A stretch of DNA of 64,000 bases. It comes from Modestobacter marinus (GTDB lineage Bacteria > Actinomycetota > Actinomycetes > Mycobacteriales > Geodermatophilaceae). The notes beneath the pieces were generated by a model. It worked only from the letters and a program-made list of their open reading frames with translations, ran no database searches and was not told the origin of the DNA. Position numbers and translations under genes: made by a program. This document shows, piece after piece, positions 22,639 through 29,642 of this stretch; position 1 is the first letter of the stretch; the number at the start of each line of letters is the position of its first letter. The stretch covers positions 2,046,001 through 2,110,000 of the forward strand of contig NZ_JAAMPA010000001.1 of assembly GCF_011758655.1 (NCBI RefSeq). The letters are read 5' to 3'.

Positions 22639-23130
22639 TCAGCGGTAGTTGTCGAACTGCAGGGCGATCTCGAAGTCCTTGCTCTTCAGCAGCTGCTGCA
22701 CCGCCTGCAGGTCGTCGCGCTTCTTGCCGCTGACCCGCAGCTGGTCGCCCTGGATCTGCGCCTGCACGCCCTTGGGGCCCTCGTCGCGGATGGCCTTGGC
22801 GATCTCCTTGGCCTTGTCCGAGGCGATGCCCTGCTGGATCCGGGCGGAGATCTTGTAGACCTTCCCCGAGGACTGCGGCTCGTCGGCGTCCAGCGCCTTC
22901 ATCGAGATGCCCCGCTTGACCAGCTTCTCCTTGAACACCTCGAGCGCCGCGGCCACCCGCTCCTCGGTGTCGGCCTGCAGGGCCACCGCCTCCTCGCCGG
23001 CCCAGGCGATGGTGGCGTTCACGCCACGGAAGTCGAACCGCTGCGACAGCTCCTTGCCCGCCTGGTTCAGGGCGTTGTCGACCTCCTGCCGGTCGACCTT
23101 GCTCACCACGTCGAAGGACGCATCGGCCAT
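22639..23130 (-). CDS. YajQ family nucleotide-binding protein
   Basis: This 163-aa protein has the whole-length YajQ (DUF520) signature: [20 protein letters not shown] at the N terminus, QRFDFRG, and LQFDNYR at the C terminus. Some members bind c-di-GMP or nucleic acid; the actinobacterial role is not settled. The ATG at 23130 is preceded by a strong GAGGAGG-type ribosome-binding site. Confidence 0.92.
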   Translation of the reverse strand: MADASFDVVSKVDRQEVDNALNQAGKELSQRFDFRGVNATIAWAGEEAVALQADTEERVAAALEVFKEKLVKRGISMKALDADEPQSSGKVYKISARIQQGIASDKAKEIAKAIRDEGPKGVQAQIQGDQLRVSGKKRDDLQAVQQLLKSKDFEIALQFDNYR

Positions 23131-23198
23131 GTCGGGTTCCTCCTCAGTGGGGACGACGCGCCGCCGGGGACCCGGCGAGGACGTCGTCCCCCGTCTTG

Positions 23199-23204
23199 TA
23201 CGCT
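23199..23204 (+). promoter_or_regulatory. Candidate -10 of tRNA-Tyr
   Basis: TACGCT fits the TANNNT -10 consensus and is 16 bases from the tRNA 5' end, so the transcript would start only about 10 bases before the mature tRNA. The -35 is weak. Confidence 0.4.
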
Positions 23205-23220
23205 CTCCCGGTACCACCAC

Positions 23221-23302
23221 GGCGGGTTGCCCGAGTGGCCAATGGGAGCGGACTGTAAATCCGTCGGCTTAGCCTACGAAGGTTCGAATCCTTCACCCGC
23301 CA
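23221..23302 (+). tRNA. tRNA-Tyr (GUA)
   Basis: A 7-bp acceptor stem (GGCGGGT/ACCCGCC), anticodon GTA at 23255-23257 and T-arm GGTTCGAATCC are visible. A long variable arm marks it as class II, as expected for bacterial tRNA-Tyr. The discriminator is A and the 3' CCA is not encoded. Confidence 0.96.
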
Positions 23303-23313
23303 CGCCTGGTACG

Positions 23314-23343
23314 ACGGCCCCCGACCACATGGTCGGGGGCCGT
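23314..23343 (+). terminator. Terminator after tRNA-Tyr
   Basis: A 13-bp GC-rich stem starting ACGGCCCCCGACC with an ACAT loop lies 11 bases after the tRNA. It also faces the 3' end of the convergent TadG-like gene and may serve both. Confidence 0.8.
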
Positions 23344-23349
23344 CCTCGT

Positions 23350-23787
23350 TCACGCGGTCGGCGCCCGGGCGCTGGCGACGGCGGTGCGCTCCAGGGGCTC
23401 GCCGGCCAGGAAGAGCCAGCCGAAGGCGATCGGGACCGACCGGCTGCACCGCACGGTCACCTCGGCCCCGTCGGTCACCGCCGACCACGAGTCCAGGACG
23501 ACGCCGGCGTCACCGAGCTGGTCGGCCACGGCTGCCTCGGCCGCCGCACGGGTCAGCGGCAGCTCGGTGCCCACCCCGCGGGTGTAGACGGCGGCCTCGT
23601 CGACCTGGTTCGCCGCCGCCAGCGCCGCACCGTCGCAGAGCGACTGGACCTCCTGCTGCTCCAGGAAGGCGTCGGAGGCGGCGATCGCGCCGAACACCAT
23701 CAGCGCCCCCACCAGCCAGCAGACCAGCACGAACGGCAGGGTCGACCCGGCCTCGGGGTCGCCGACGTCGGGCTGTCCGGTTCGCAC
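23350..23787 (-). CDS. TadE/TadG-like Flp-pilus-associated membrane protein
   Basis: This 145-aa protein has one N-terminal hydrophobic helix (LPFVLVCWLVGALMVFGAIAA) followed by an extracytoplasmic region with QSLCDGAALAAANQV. That matches the pattern near the helix of pilus-assembly TadG-like and Rv3654c-type proteins. Other tad genes are not in this window, so it is either a solitary pseudopilin-like protein or the end of a cluster elsewhere. GTG start; transcribed away from the EspC-like gene. Confidence 0.6.
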   Translation of the reverse strand: MRTGQPDVGDPEAGSTLPFVLVCWLVGALMVFGAIAASDAFLEQQEVQSLCDGAALAAANQVDEAAVYTRGVGTELPLTRAAAEAAVADQLGDAGVVLDSWSAVTDGAEVTVRCSRSVPIAFGWLFLAGEPLERTAVASARAPTA

Positions 23788-23838
23788 GCGCGCAGCCTAG
23801 AGGCCGCCGCAACGGCTGCTCCGCCGTCGTCCACCACC

Positions 23839-23912
23839 TGTGGACACCGCCTGTGGACGGTGTGGACGACGGGGCCCGGCGCAGCCTGTACCGGCCCGGT
23901 CCCTGTGGATGA
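23839..23912. promoter_or_regulatory. Cluster of four DnaA-box-like 9-mers
   Basis: TGTGGA occurs at 23839, 23852, 23861 and 23904. As 9-mers (TGTGGACAC, TGTGGACGG, TGTGGACGA, TGTGGATGA) they differ by one or two bases from TGTGGACAA or TGTGGATAA, the reverse complement of the DnaA box. All have the same orientation and lie in the gap between divergent genes. There is no AT-rich unwinding region, so it is not an origin; a DnaA-binding regulatory site is possible. Confidence 0.35.
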
Positions 23913-23952
23913 CGGCCCGGGACGACGCCGCCGGGCCGACAGACTCCCCGGC

Positions 23953-24234
23953 ATGGTGATCGAGGTGGTCCCGGACCGGCTGTACGCGCTGGCCGGGGTG
24001 CTGGACGCTGCGTCGGCCCGGGCGGCGCAGGTCGGTGCGCCGGCCGGCGGGGCGGGGGTGGGCGGGCCGCTCGGCCCGGTCGTGGCCGGGTTCGGCGAGA
24101 CGGTGGCGGCCGCGGGTGTCTGTCTGGCCGGCGAGCTGGCCTGGCTGCGCAGCGCCGTGGCGACGGCTGCCGACTCGTGGCAGCAGCTGGACGGTGGGCT
24201 GCTGCCGGGGCGGGGCACGGCGGTCCGTCGATGA
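23953..24234 (+). CDS. EspC/WXG100-like small helical protein
   Basis: This 93-aa, almost all-helical, Ala/Gly-rich protein starts MVIEVVPDRLYALAGVLD. That resembles the N terminus of EspC-type (DUF2580) proteins that accompany type VII secretion substrates. Trp residues occur in ELAWLRSAV and DSWQQL. The stop overlaps the ATG of the following 683-aa protein (ATGA), so the two are co-expressed in the way EspC-like proteins are often paired with a larger partner. No ESX machinery genes are in the window, so the assignment rests on length, fold and pairing only. Confidence 0.5.
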   Translation: MVIEVVPDRLYALAGVLDAASARAAQVGAPAGGAGVGGPLGPVVAGFGETVAAAGVCLAGELAWLRSAVATAADSWQQLDGGLLPGRGTAVRR

Positions 24235-26282
24235 GCACGTTGCTCCCCACTCCGGTCGCGCTGCCCGACCCGCCGGGCTCACCGGCCGCCCTGGGCGACG
24301 TGCTCGCACAGCTGGCGTCGGCCGGCTTCGCGGCGGGGACGACGGTGCACCTGCTGAGCGCGACGGCCGTCGACACCGGCTGGCAGGGCGCCGACGCGGT
24401 GGCGGTGACCACCGAGGTCGCCACGGCGACGGCCGTGGCGGGGGAGCTGCACCGCGCGCTGACCACGGCGGCGGCCCGCCTCGCCGAGCACCGTGAGCTC
24501 TGGCTGGTCGTCCTGTCCCGGGTCGCCGCCCTCCGCGCCGACCAGCGTGACCAGTTCGCCCGCGTCGGGGCGCGGGTCGCCGTGCTGGAGGGGCCGGCGT
24601 GGGGCGGCGGTCTCCCCGGCTCCGGTCGCGACGAGGCCGCCACGTTGAGCGCCGCGGTCGCTGCCGACGACGTCGACCGGGCCGCCGAGCACCGGGCGCT
24701 GCTGGACGACCTGGCCGCCGACGCCGCGGCCGTCGCGGCGGTGCTCGCTGCGGTCACCGCGCCGCTGGGTGGCCGCACCCGCCCCGGAGGCGCTGCGCAG
24801 GTCACCGCCTGGCTCGCCGGGCGGCTGCCGGGGTGGGGCGACGGTGCGTTCGCCGCGCTGGGCCGGGAGGCGGCGGAGATCCTCCTCCGGCCGGGAACGG
24901 CCCAGCAGCTCGAGGCCGCAGCCGCCGGCTGGTCCGGTCACGCTGCCGGCCCCGCCTTCGCGGCCGCCGTGGTCGAGCGGCTCGGCGTCGACGGCCTCCG
25001 CTGGCTGCTCACCGTGCTGGGCGAGCGAGGTGCCGCCGTCCCGGCGCTGGCCGGCCTGCTGGCCGGAACGCTCAGCGCGGTGGCTGCCGGGAGCCCGGCC
25101 GACCGGACCCTGAGCGACCTGCGGCTGGCGCCGGCGGACCCCGACGGCGCGGTCGACGTGCTGGCGCTCGGGATGGGCGCGGTGCTGCGTGCCCTTCCCG
25201 GCCGGGCTGGGGTCGGTGGCTCCGCCCTGGCCGCGTCCTGGGGGCGCCAGTTCCTGGCCCGGGAGGCGGCGCGAGGGGCCGGCGCGGCGACCGTGGTCGG
25301 CCCCACGGCTCCCGACCCCGTGGCGGCGGCGTTGAGCGTGGTGCGCCGCGCCGGTGACCGGGTCGCTGCGGGGGAGCTGCTCGCGGACGCGGCTGCCTGG
25401 ACGACGTTGCTGAGCCGGCCGTGGCCGGGCGGCACTGAGGACCTGGCTGCGGTCGTCACCCTCGCCGCGGCCGGCCCCGCTGCGGCGACGGCGGCCGGTG
25501 CGGCGCTGCGGTCGCTGGGCCGGGGGCTGGCCCCGGACTCCCCGAACCGGGTGTTGGTCGACCAGGGGACGTTCGCCCGGATCGGCGCGGAGGTGAGCGG
25601 ACTGGTGGCCGGACAGACCGGCGTCCTGGTGTCGGTCCTCGAGGCGGCCGTGCGGGACGGCGGGACGGGCGGCGCCCTCGACGCATCGACCGACACCCAG
25701 CTGCGCGGACTGGCGCACCTGTTCGCCGAGGAGGCCCGGAGCGCGCCGGTGGTCATCGCGCTCCACGCCGCCGCACGGGCAGCCGGGGTGCCGGCTCCGA
25801 GGGGCGCGGAGCTCGTCGGTGCCACCGTGGCGGTGCAGGAGCACGGCCAGCGGCTCCGCTATGCGCTCGCCTACAGCCAGGAGCAGGAGGCGGTGGTCGA
25901 CCGGCAGCTGCTCTGGACCATCGGCGTGGGGACACCCACCTCACTGGTCCACGGCCCTGCGGAGGACCTGGTCGAGGGGATCGTGGACAGTGCCGCGACC
26001 CTGGTCGGTGCCGACGGCGAGGTGCGGATGGGGCCCGACGACGGTCCGGTCCGCACGGCAGCGGACGCCGAGCGGGCCGCGGTCGAGCTGCTGACCCCCG
26101 CCGCGCCGGACACCGCCGCGGTCGAGGCCGCCGCGCGGGACGGGTTCGAGCAGGTCGCTGCCACGCTCGGCCGGCTGGACCCGCCGTCCCCGTCGCTGCT
26201 CGACCGGCTCGACGACCTGCCGCTCCCGGAACACGAGGACAGGCGCCGCCACCGGTGGGAACGGCTCAAAATCACTCGATAG
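24231..26282 (+). CDS. 683-aa protein of unknown function paired with EspC-like gene
   Basis: I do not recognise this family with confidence. It is Ala/Val/Leu-rich, predicted mostly helical and soluble, with no signal peptide or membrane segment. Residues about 10-130 look WXG-like in their heptad spacing and include TAVDTGWQGADAV. The middle contains Ala/Gly-rich helices. The C-terminal part (about 560-660) includes a hydrophilic GADGEVRMGPDDGPVRTAADAE segment, and the protein ends in basic residues. The arrangement, a small EspC-like protein coupled to a long helical partner, resembles actinobacterial secretion-associated or polymorphic-toxin scaffolds, but no toxin motif is visible. Confidence 0.55.
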   Translation: MSTLLPTPVALPDPPGSPAALGDVLAQLASAGFAAGTTVHLLSATAVDTGWQGADAVAVTTEVATATAVAGELHRALTTAAARLAEHRELWLVVLSRVAALRADQRDQFARVGARVAVLEGPAWGGGLPGSGRDEAATLSAAVAADDVDRAAEHRALLDDLAADAAAVAAVLAAVTAPLGGRTRPGGAAQVTAWLAGRLPGWGDGAFAALGREAAEILLRPGTAQQLEAAAAGWSGHAAGPAFAAAVVERLGVDGLRWLLTVLGERGAAVPALAGLLAGTLSAVAAGSPADRTLSDLRLAPADPDGAVDVLALGMGAVLRALPGRAGVGGSALAASWGRQFLAREAARGAGAATVVGPTAPDPVAAALSVVRRAGDRVAAGELLADAAAWTTLLSRPWPGGTEDLAAVVTLAAAGPAAATAAGAALRSLGRGLAPDSPNRVLVDQGTFARIGAEVSGLVAGQTGVLVSVLEAAVRDGGTGGALDASTDTQLRGLAHLFAEEARSAPVVIALHAAARAAGVPAPRGAELVGATVAVQEHGQRLRYALAYSQEQEAVVDRQLLWTIGVGTPTSLVHGPAEDLVEGIVDSAATLVGADGEVRMGPDDGPVRTAADAERAAVELLTPAAPDTAAVEAAARDGFEQVAATLGRLDPPSPSLLDRLDDLPLPEHEDRRRHRWERLKITR

Positions 26283-26474
26283 GTGACTTTCAGTAGATCG
26301 ACCAATGCAAGGAGTGACGACACAACGAAGATCATTAACCCAGTCGTGTTGCAGATTGCGCGTGTGGGTGACCCCATGCAGTCTCTTAGTTGCGGTCTGT
26401 GCCGGACGACGCTCTGCCCCCGCGTGGGCGGCTGCCGCGACATTCGAGCCCTTTCACGCCCTCAGGGAGACGTC
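26283..26474 (+). promoter_or_regulatory. Lower-GC intergenic region and structured leader upstream of the 30-aa peptide
   Basis: Roughly the first 100 bases after the 683-aa gene are clearly less GC-rich than the rest of the window (for example GATCATTAACCCAGTCG). After that, GTTGCGG (26389-26395) can pair with CCGCGAC (26435-26441), allowing one G-U pair, to close a loop containing further GC pairs. This could hold the promoter and a folded 5' leader of the peptide gene. I found no match to a c-di-GMP or other riboswitch consensus. Confidence 0.35.
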
Positions 26475-26567
26475 ATGTCCGCACGCACCGCTGTGACCGC
26501 CGACCGTTCCGCCATCGCCTCCGGCCGTAACTGGAAGTGGGGCCGTAACTGGAAGTGGGGCCGCTGA
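26475..26567 (+). CDS. 30-aa peptide with tandem GRNWKW repeat
   Basis: The ATG is preceded by GGGAGA at normal spacing. The N-terminal half (16 residues, beginning MSARTAVTADRS) is ordinary and leader-like. The C-terminal half is GRNWKW-GRNWKW-GR, giving four Trp and a net positive charge. The two 18-base units are identical. I know no family for it. Possibilities are a ribosomally made, modified or Trp-rich antimicrobial-type peptide, a signalling peptide, or a Trp-codon leader peptide controlling downstream expression. No modification enzyme or transporter is adjacent; the next gene is the GGDEF/EAL protein. Confidence 0.6.
   Translation: MSARTAVTADRSAIASGRNWKWGRNWKWGR
26523..26558 (+). 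repeat. Perfect 18-bp tandem repeat encoding GRNWKW
   Basis: Two identical units (26523-26540 and 26541-26558), each GGCCGTAACTGGAAGTGG, lie in frame inside the small peptide gene. A third partial unit, GGCCG, follows before the stop. Confidence 0.95.
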
Positions 26568-26576
26568 CCCCAGGCT

Positions 26577-26594
26577 CGCGCCGACGGGGGCGCG
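26577..26594 (+). terminator. Weak hairpin after the small peptide gene
   Basis: CGCGCC (26577-26582) can pair with GGCGCG (26589-26594) around a GACGGG loop, nine bases after the stop. There is no U-tract. It could be a terminator or attenuator before the GGDEF/EAL gene. Confidence 0.3.
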
Positions 26595-26689
26595 GGGAAC
26601 CCTGATCGCCCGCAGGAGTGAGTTCACGACACGGGACTGCCGTGCGCTGTTACCTTCGGCCTTCGCCGACCTCGACAGACAGGCTGCCC

Positions 26690-29230
26690 GTGGCCCAGTC
26701 CGCGGCCCCCGAGACCACGGGGGCCCCCCTGATCCGGCGGCCGTGGACGATCGCCCTCATGGCGAGCGCGGTCGCCGTCGCTGCTGCGCTGCCCGTGTTG
26801 CCGGCCGGCTGGCAGGACGCCCCGGTCGGGTTGGTGCTGGTCCTGCTGGCTGCCTTCCTGCTCACGGAGTCCGTGCAGTTCGACGTCGAGTTCCGGAAGC
26901 AGACGATCTCGCTGTCGCCGACGGAGATAGCTGTCGTCGTCGGGTTGCTCGAAGTAGGTGGTCTGTGGACGGCCGTCACTCGGGTGGCTGCCGTTGTGAT
27001 CGTCGAGTCCTGGCAGCGGTACCCCGCCCCCAAGGTGCTGTTCAATGCGGCGCTGGCCGTGGCCGAGTTGAGCGCGGCGTTGGCCGTGCTGACCCTGTTG
27101 CCACCGTTGGACGTGACTGACCCGATCGCCTGGCTGTCCCTGATGATCGCCGTCCTGGTCACCGGGATCGTCAGCATGGTCGGCGTCGGCGCTGCTGTGT
27201 CGCTGACCGAGGGCTTCCCCGGCTGGTCCTTCTTCACGGCAGCCGTGCCCAACCTGGTGCTCGGGCCGGTCAGTGTGGTCATCGGGGTGATCGCCCTTCT
27301 GCTCACCCGCGAGACGTCCTGGACCTGGGCACTGACCATCCCCTTGCTCGTCGTCGTCGTCGTGGTCTTCCGCCAGTCCGCCCGCGCGGTGCGTGAACGG
27401 CGCACCGTCCAACGGGTCTACGACTTCGCCCGGCGGGTGGAGTTGGTGTCCGCCGACGAGTCCGGCACCCGGGAGATCGTCCAGGCCGTCCGTGAGCTGC
27501 TCAACGCCGATCGCGTCGCGCTGTGGTTGCCTCCGTACCTCGACGAGGGACCGCAACTGCTCGTCGACGCGGCCGACCGGGACGTGGCCTGGTACGACGG
27601 GCCCGGCGATCCGGACGACCTGGTCCGTGCTCGCGCCGTCGTGCCGGGCGCCGAGGGCCCGGTCTTCGTCTCCTACGGCCGGGCAGACGACGCCGAGCGG
27701 GCGGCGCTCCTCCGTCGTGGCGCACGCGAGGTGCTCGGCGCGCCCGTGACCACCGCGGCCGGTGAGCCGGGGTACCTCGAGGTCTGCGACCGGCAGGGCG
27801 ACATCGTCTCCTTCGCAGACGGGGACCGCAGCGCACTCGAGTCGATGCTGACCCACGTCAACGCCGCCATCCGGCAGCAGCAGCTGCTCAGCCAGATCCG
27901 GCACGACGGCGATCACGACCGGCTGACCGGGTTGCCGAACCGGCAGCGGCTGGGCGGGGAGATCGACGCCCTGCTGATGGCCGAGCCGGCCACCGCCCGG
28001 GTCGGGCTCGTGCTGGCCGCCCTGGACGGGTACACCGACGTCACGGACACGCTCGGGCACGCGGCCAGCGACGAGCTCCTCCTCGTCACCGCCGGGCTGC
28101 TCCGCGAGCACGCGCCGCCCCAGGCCGTCGTCGCCCGGATGGAGGGCGGTCAGTTCGCCGTCCTGCTGCCCGGTCTGTCCCTGGCGGCCACCGAGCGGGC
28201 TGCCCGCCGGCTGCGGGAGGCCGCCTCCACCCGGGCCCGGGTCGCCGGGCTGGACCTGGAGGTCGCGCTGACCATCGGGGTGGCAGCGGCGCCGGTGCAC
28301 GGCTCGGACTCCGGCACCCTGATCCAGCGGGCGGACGTGGCGCTGCTCGCGGCACAGGGCTCCGGGGGAGTGGCGACCTACCACCCCGTCCTGGACCAGC
28401 AGAGCCTGCGCCGCCTGCAGCTGGGCACGGAGCTCGAGGCCGCGATGGCCGACGGGCAGATCTCGGTGGTCTTCCAGCCGATCGTGGACACGCGCACCGC
28501 GGACATCGTCTCGGTCGAGACGCTCGTCCGCTGGGCGCACCCGCGCTACGGGGACATCTCACCGGACGACTTCATCAGCCTGGCCGAGCAGATCGGCCGG
28601 ATCGGGCTGCTGACCGACCACGTGCTGGACCGTGCGCTGGACCGCTGCCGGCGGTGGCTGGACCAGGACATCGCGCTGTCGGTGGCGGTCAACCTCTCGG
28701 CGCACTGCCTCGCCGAGCCGGACATCGTCGAGCGCGTCCGCCGGGCGCTGCGCCGCCACGGCGTCCCGGGTGAGCTGCTGACCCTGGAGCTCACCGAGGG
28801 CAGCGTCGTCGACGACACGGTGCGCAACAGCACCGTGCTGGCCGACCTGCACGCCCTGGGCCTGCGGCTGTCCATGGACGACTTCGGCACCGGCTACTCC
28901 TCGCTGTCCCAGCTGAGGCTGCTGCCGATCGACGAGCTGAAGATCGACAAGTCCTTCGTGCTGGGCATGTCGACGAGCTCGAACGAGTCCTTCATCGCCC
29001 GGTCGATCGTCGAGCTGGCGCACAACCTCGGCCTGCGCGTGGTCGCCGAGGGGGTCGAGGACGAGATGACCCGGGACCTGCTGACCCAGATGGGCTGCGA
29101 CAAGCTGCAGGGCTTCCTGGTCAGCCGCCCGCTGCCTGAGGATCGGCTCGAGGGTTGGCTGCTGGCGCGCACCGGGGTCCGCGCCGCCGCGCCGGGGGCC
29201 ACGCACCGGCGGCTGTTCGTCCGCACCTGA
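26690..29230 (+). CDS. Membrane GAF-GGDEF-EAL c-di-GMP signalling protein
   Basis: About seven membrane helices occupy residues 15-230 and a GAF-like region about 240-400. The GGDEF domain starts at HDRLTGLPN near 409 and the EAL domain runs from about 565. The GGDEF signature is EGGQF (485-489), so cyclase activity is probably lost. The EAL domain is complete apart from ETL for EAL (E610): NLSAHCL, ELTEG, DDFGTGYSSL, KIDKSFV, VAEGVED and QGF are all present. It is therefore likely a c-di-GMP phosphodiesterase with a regulatory GGDEF domain and membrane sensor. Start uncertain: GTG 26690 (846 aa) has a reasonable upstream AGG, while GTG 26618 would add 24 residues but its AGGA abuts the start. 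Confidence 0.9.
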   Translation: MAQSAAPETTGAPLIRRPWTIALMASAVAVAAALPVLPAGWQDAPVGLVLVLLAAFLLTESVQFDVEFRKQTISLSPTEIAVVVGLLEVGGLWTAVTRVAAVVIVESWQRYPAPKVLFNAALAVAELSAALAVLTLLPPLDVTDPIAWLSLMIAVLVTGIVSMVGVGAAVSLTEGFPGWSFFTAAVPNLVLGPVSVVIGVIALLLTRETSWTWALTIPLLVVVVVVFRQSARAVRERRTVQRVYDFARRVELVSADESGTREIVQAVRELLNADRVALWLPPYLDEGPQLLVDAADRDVAWYDGPGDPDDLVRARAVVPGAEGPVFVSYGRADDAERAALLRRGAREVLGAPVTTAAGEPGYLEVCDRQGDIVSFADGDRSALESMLTHVNAAIRQQQLLSQIRHDGDHDRLTGLPNRQRLGGEIDALLMAEPATARVGLVLAALDGYTDVTDTLGHAASDELLLVTAGLLREHAPPQAVVARMEGGQFAVLLPGLSLAATERAARRLREAASTRARVAGLDLEVALTIGVAAAPVHGSDSGTLIQRADVALLAAQGSGGVATYHPVLDQQSLRRLQLGTELEAAMADGQISVVFQPIVDTRTADIVSVETLVRWAHPRYGDISPDDFISLAEQIGRIGLLTDHVLDRALDRCRRWLDQDIALSVAVNLSAHCLAEPDIVERVRRALRRHGVPGELLTLELTEGSVVDDTVRNSTVLADLHALGLRLSMDDFGTGYSSLSQLRLLPIDELKIDKSFVLGMSTSSNESFIARSIVELAHNLGLRVVAEGVEDEMTRDLLTQMGCDKLQGFLVSRPLPEDRLEGWLLARTGVRAAAPGATHRRLFVRT

Positions 29231-29240
29231 GAGAGGGCCA

Positions 29241-29266
29241 CCCGCCGCTCACCGGCTCGCGGCGGG
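29241..29266 (+). terminator. Terminator after the GGDEF/EAL gene
   Basis: CCCGCCGC (29241-29248) pairs with GCGGCGGG (29259-29266), ten bases past the stop and before the tRNA-Thr promoter region. Confidence 0.7.
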
Positions 29267-29280
29267 CCCCTGCGAGGAGG

Positions 29281-29318
29281 CCGAAGAGCATCAGGTACAG
29301 TTCTCCACGGCTCTTCGG
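29281..29318 (+). promoter_or_regulatory. tRNA-Thr promoter region with flanking inverted repeat
   Basis: TACAGT (29296-29301) is a good -10 for the tRNA-Thr/tRNA-Met transcript. It lies inside a perfect 9-bp inverted repeat, CCGAAGAGC (29281-29289) and GCTCTTCGG (29310-29318), which could be an operator or a DNA/RNA hairpin. No clear -35 is seen. Confidence 0.45.
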
Positions 29319-29323
29319 AGCAG

Positions 29324-29396
29324 GCCCCTTTAGCTCAGTCGGCAGAGCGTCTCCATGGTAAGGAGAAGGTCTACGGTTCGATTCCGTAAAGGGGCT
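29324..29396 (+). tRNA. tRNA-Thr (GGU)
   Basis: The acceptor stem GCCCCTT/AAGGGGC, D-arm GCTCAGTCGGCAGAGC, anticodon loop ATGGTAA with anticodon GGT, and T-arm GGTTCGATTCC are all present. CCA is not encoded. It lies upstream of tRNA-Met and rpmG, as in mycobacteria. Confidence 0.95.
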
Positions 29397-29453
29397 CGTA
29401 CGATCGAATGCCGACCACCGGTCCGGTCGGGAGACCGGGCCGTGCGGTCACCT

Positions 29454-29527
29454 GGCGGTGTAGCTCAGCCTGGTAGAGCAAGCGGCTCATAATCGCTGTG
29501 TCACCGGTTCAAGTCCGGTCACCGCTA
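29454..29527 (+). tRNA. tRNA-Met (CAU), elongator type
   Basis: The acceptor stem is GGCGGTG/CACCGCT with a terminal G-U pair. The anticodon loop is CTCATAA with anticodon CAT, and the T-arm contains GGTTCAAGTCC. The anticodon stem lacks the three G-C pairs of initiator tRNA, so it is the elongator form. A tRNA-Ile2 precursor with CAT anticodon is a less likely alternative. Confidence 0.92.
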
Positions 29528-29532
29528 CCCCA

Positions 29533-29558
29533 GACGGACCCCGGGAACGGGGTCCGTC
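29533..29558 (+). terminator. Terminator after tRNA-Met
   Basis: A 10-bp stem GACGGACCCC/GGGGTCCGTC (29533-29542 and 29549-29558) with loop GGGAAC lies directly after the tRNA. Confidence 0.75.
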
Positions 29559-29642
29559 GTCGTGTTCGGCATCCGCCGGGCACGGGCACCACCTGAGAAG
29601 CGTCGAGGAACACTCGACCACCGACAAGGCGAGGATGCGCTC

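Noticed and set aside
23821-23952. Possible replication origin because of DnaA-box-like sites
   Set aside because: There is no AT-rich unwinding element and no dnaA, dnaN or parAB nearby; the spacing is irregular and only four sites are present.
26283-26474. c-di-GMP riboswitch upstream of the GGDEF/EAL gene
   Set aside because: The conserved core of the GEMM classes is not present, and the small peptide gene separates this region from the GGDEF/EAL gene.
26475-26567. Darobactin/streptide-type radical-SAM peptide precursor
   Set aside because: Trp and Lys are suitably placed for such crosslinks, but no radical SAM enzyme, P450 or ABC exporter is encoded in the surrounding sequence, so the class cannot be claimed.
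26475-26594. trp-type attenuator leader peptide
   Set aside because: The Trp codons are split by Lys and Gly-Arg-Asn rather than consecutive, the downstream hairpin is weak with no alternative pairing seen, and the next gene is not a tryptophan gene. Kept only as an alternative to the peptide hypothesis.
26618-26689. Upstream GTG at 26618 as the start of the GGDEF/EAL protein
   Set aside because: Its AGGA directly abuts the start codon and the added 24 residues are Arg/Ser/Pro-rich and unlike a membrane-protein N terminus; the GTG at 26690 was preferred, though not proven.
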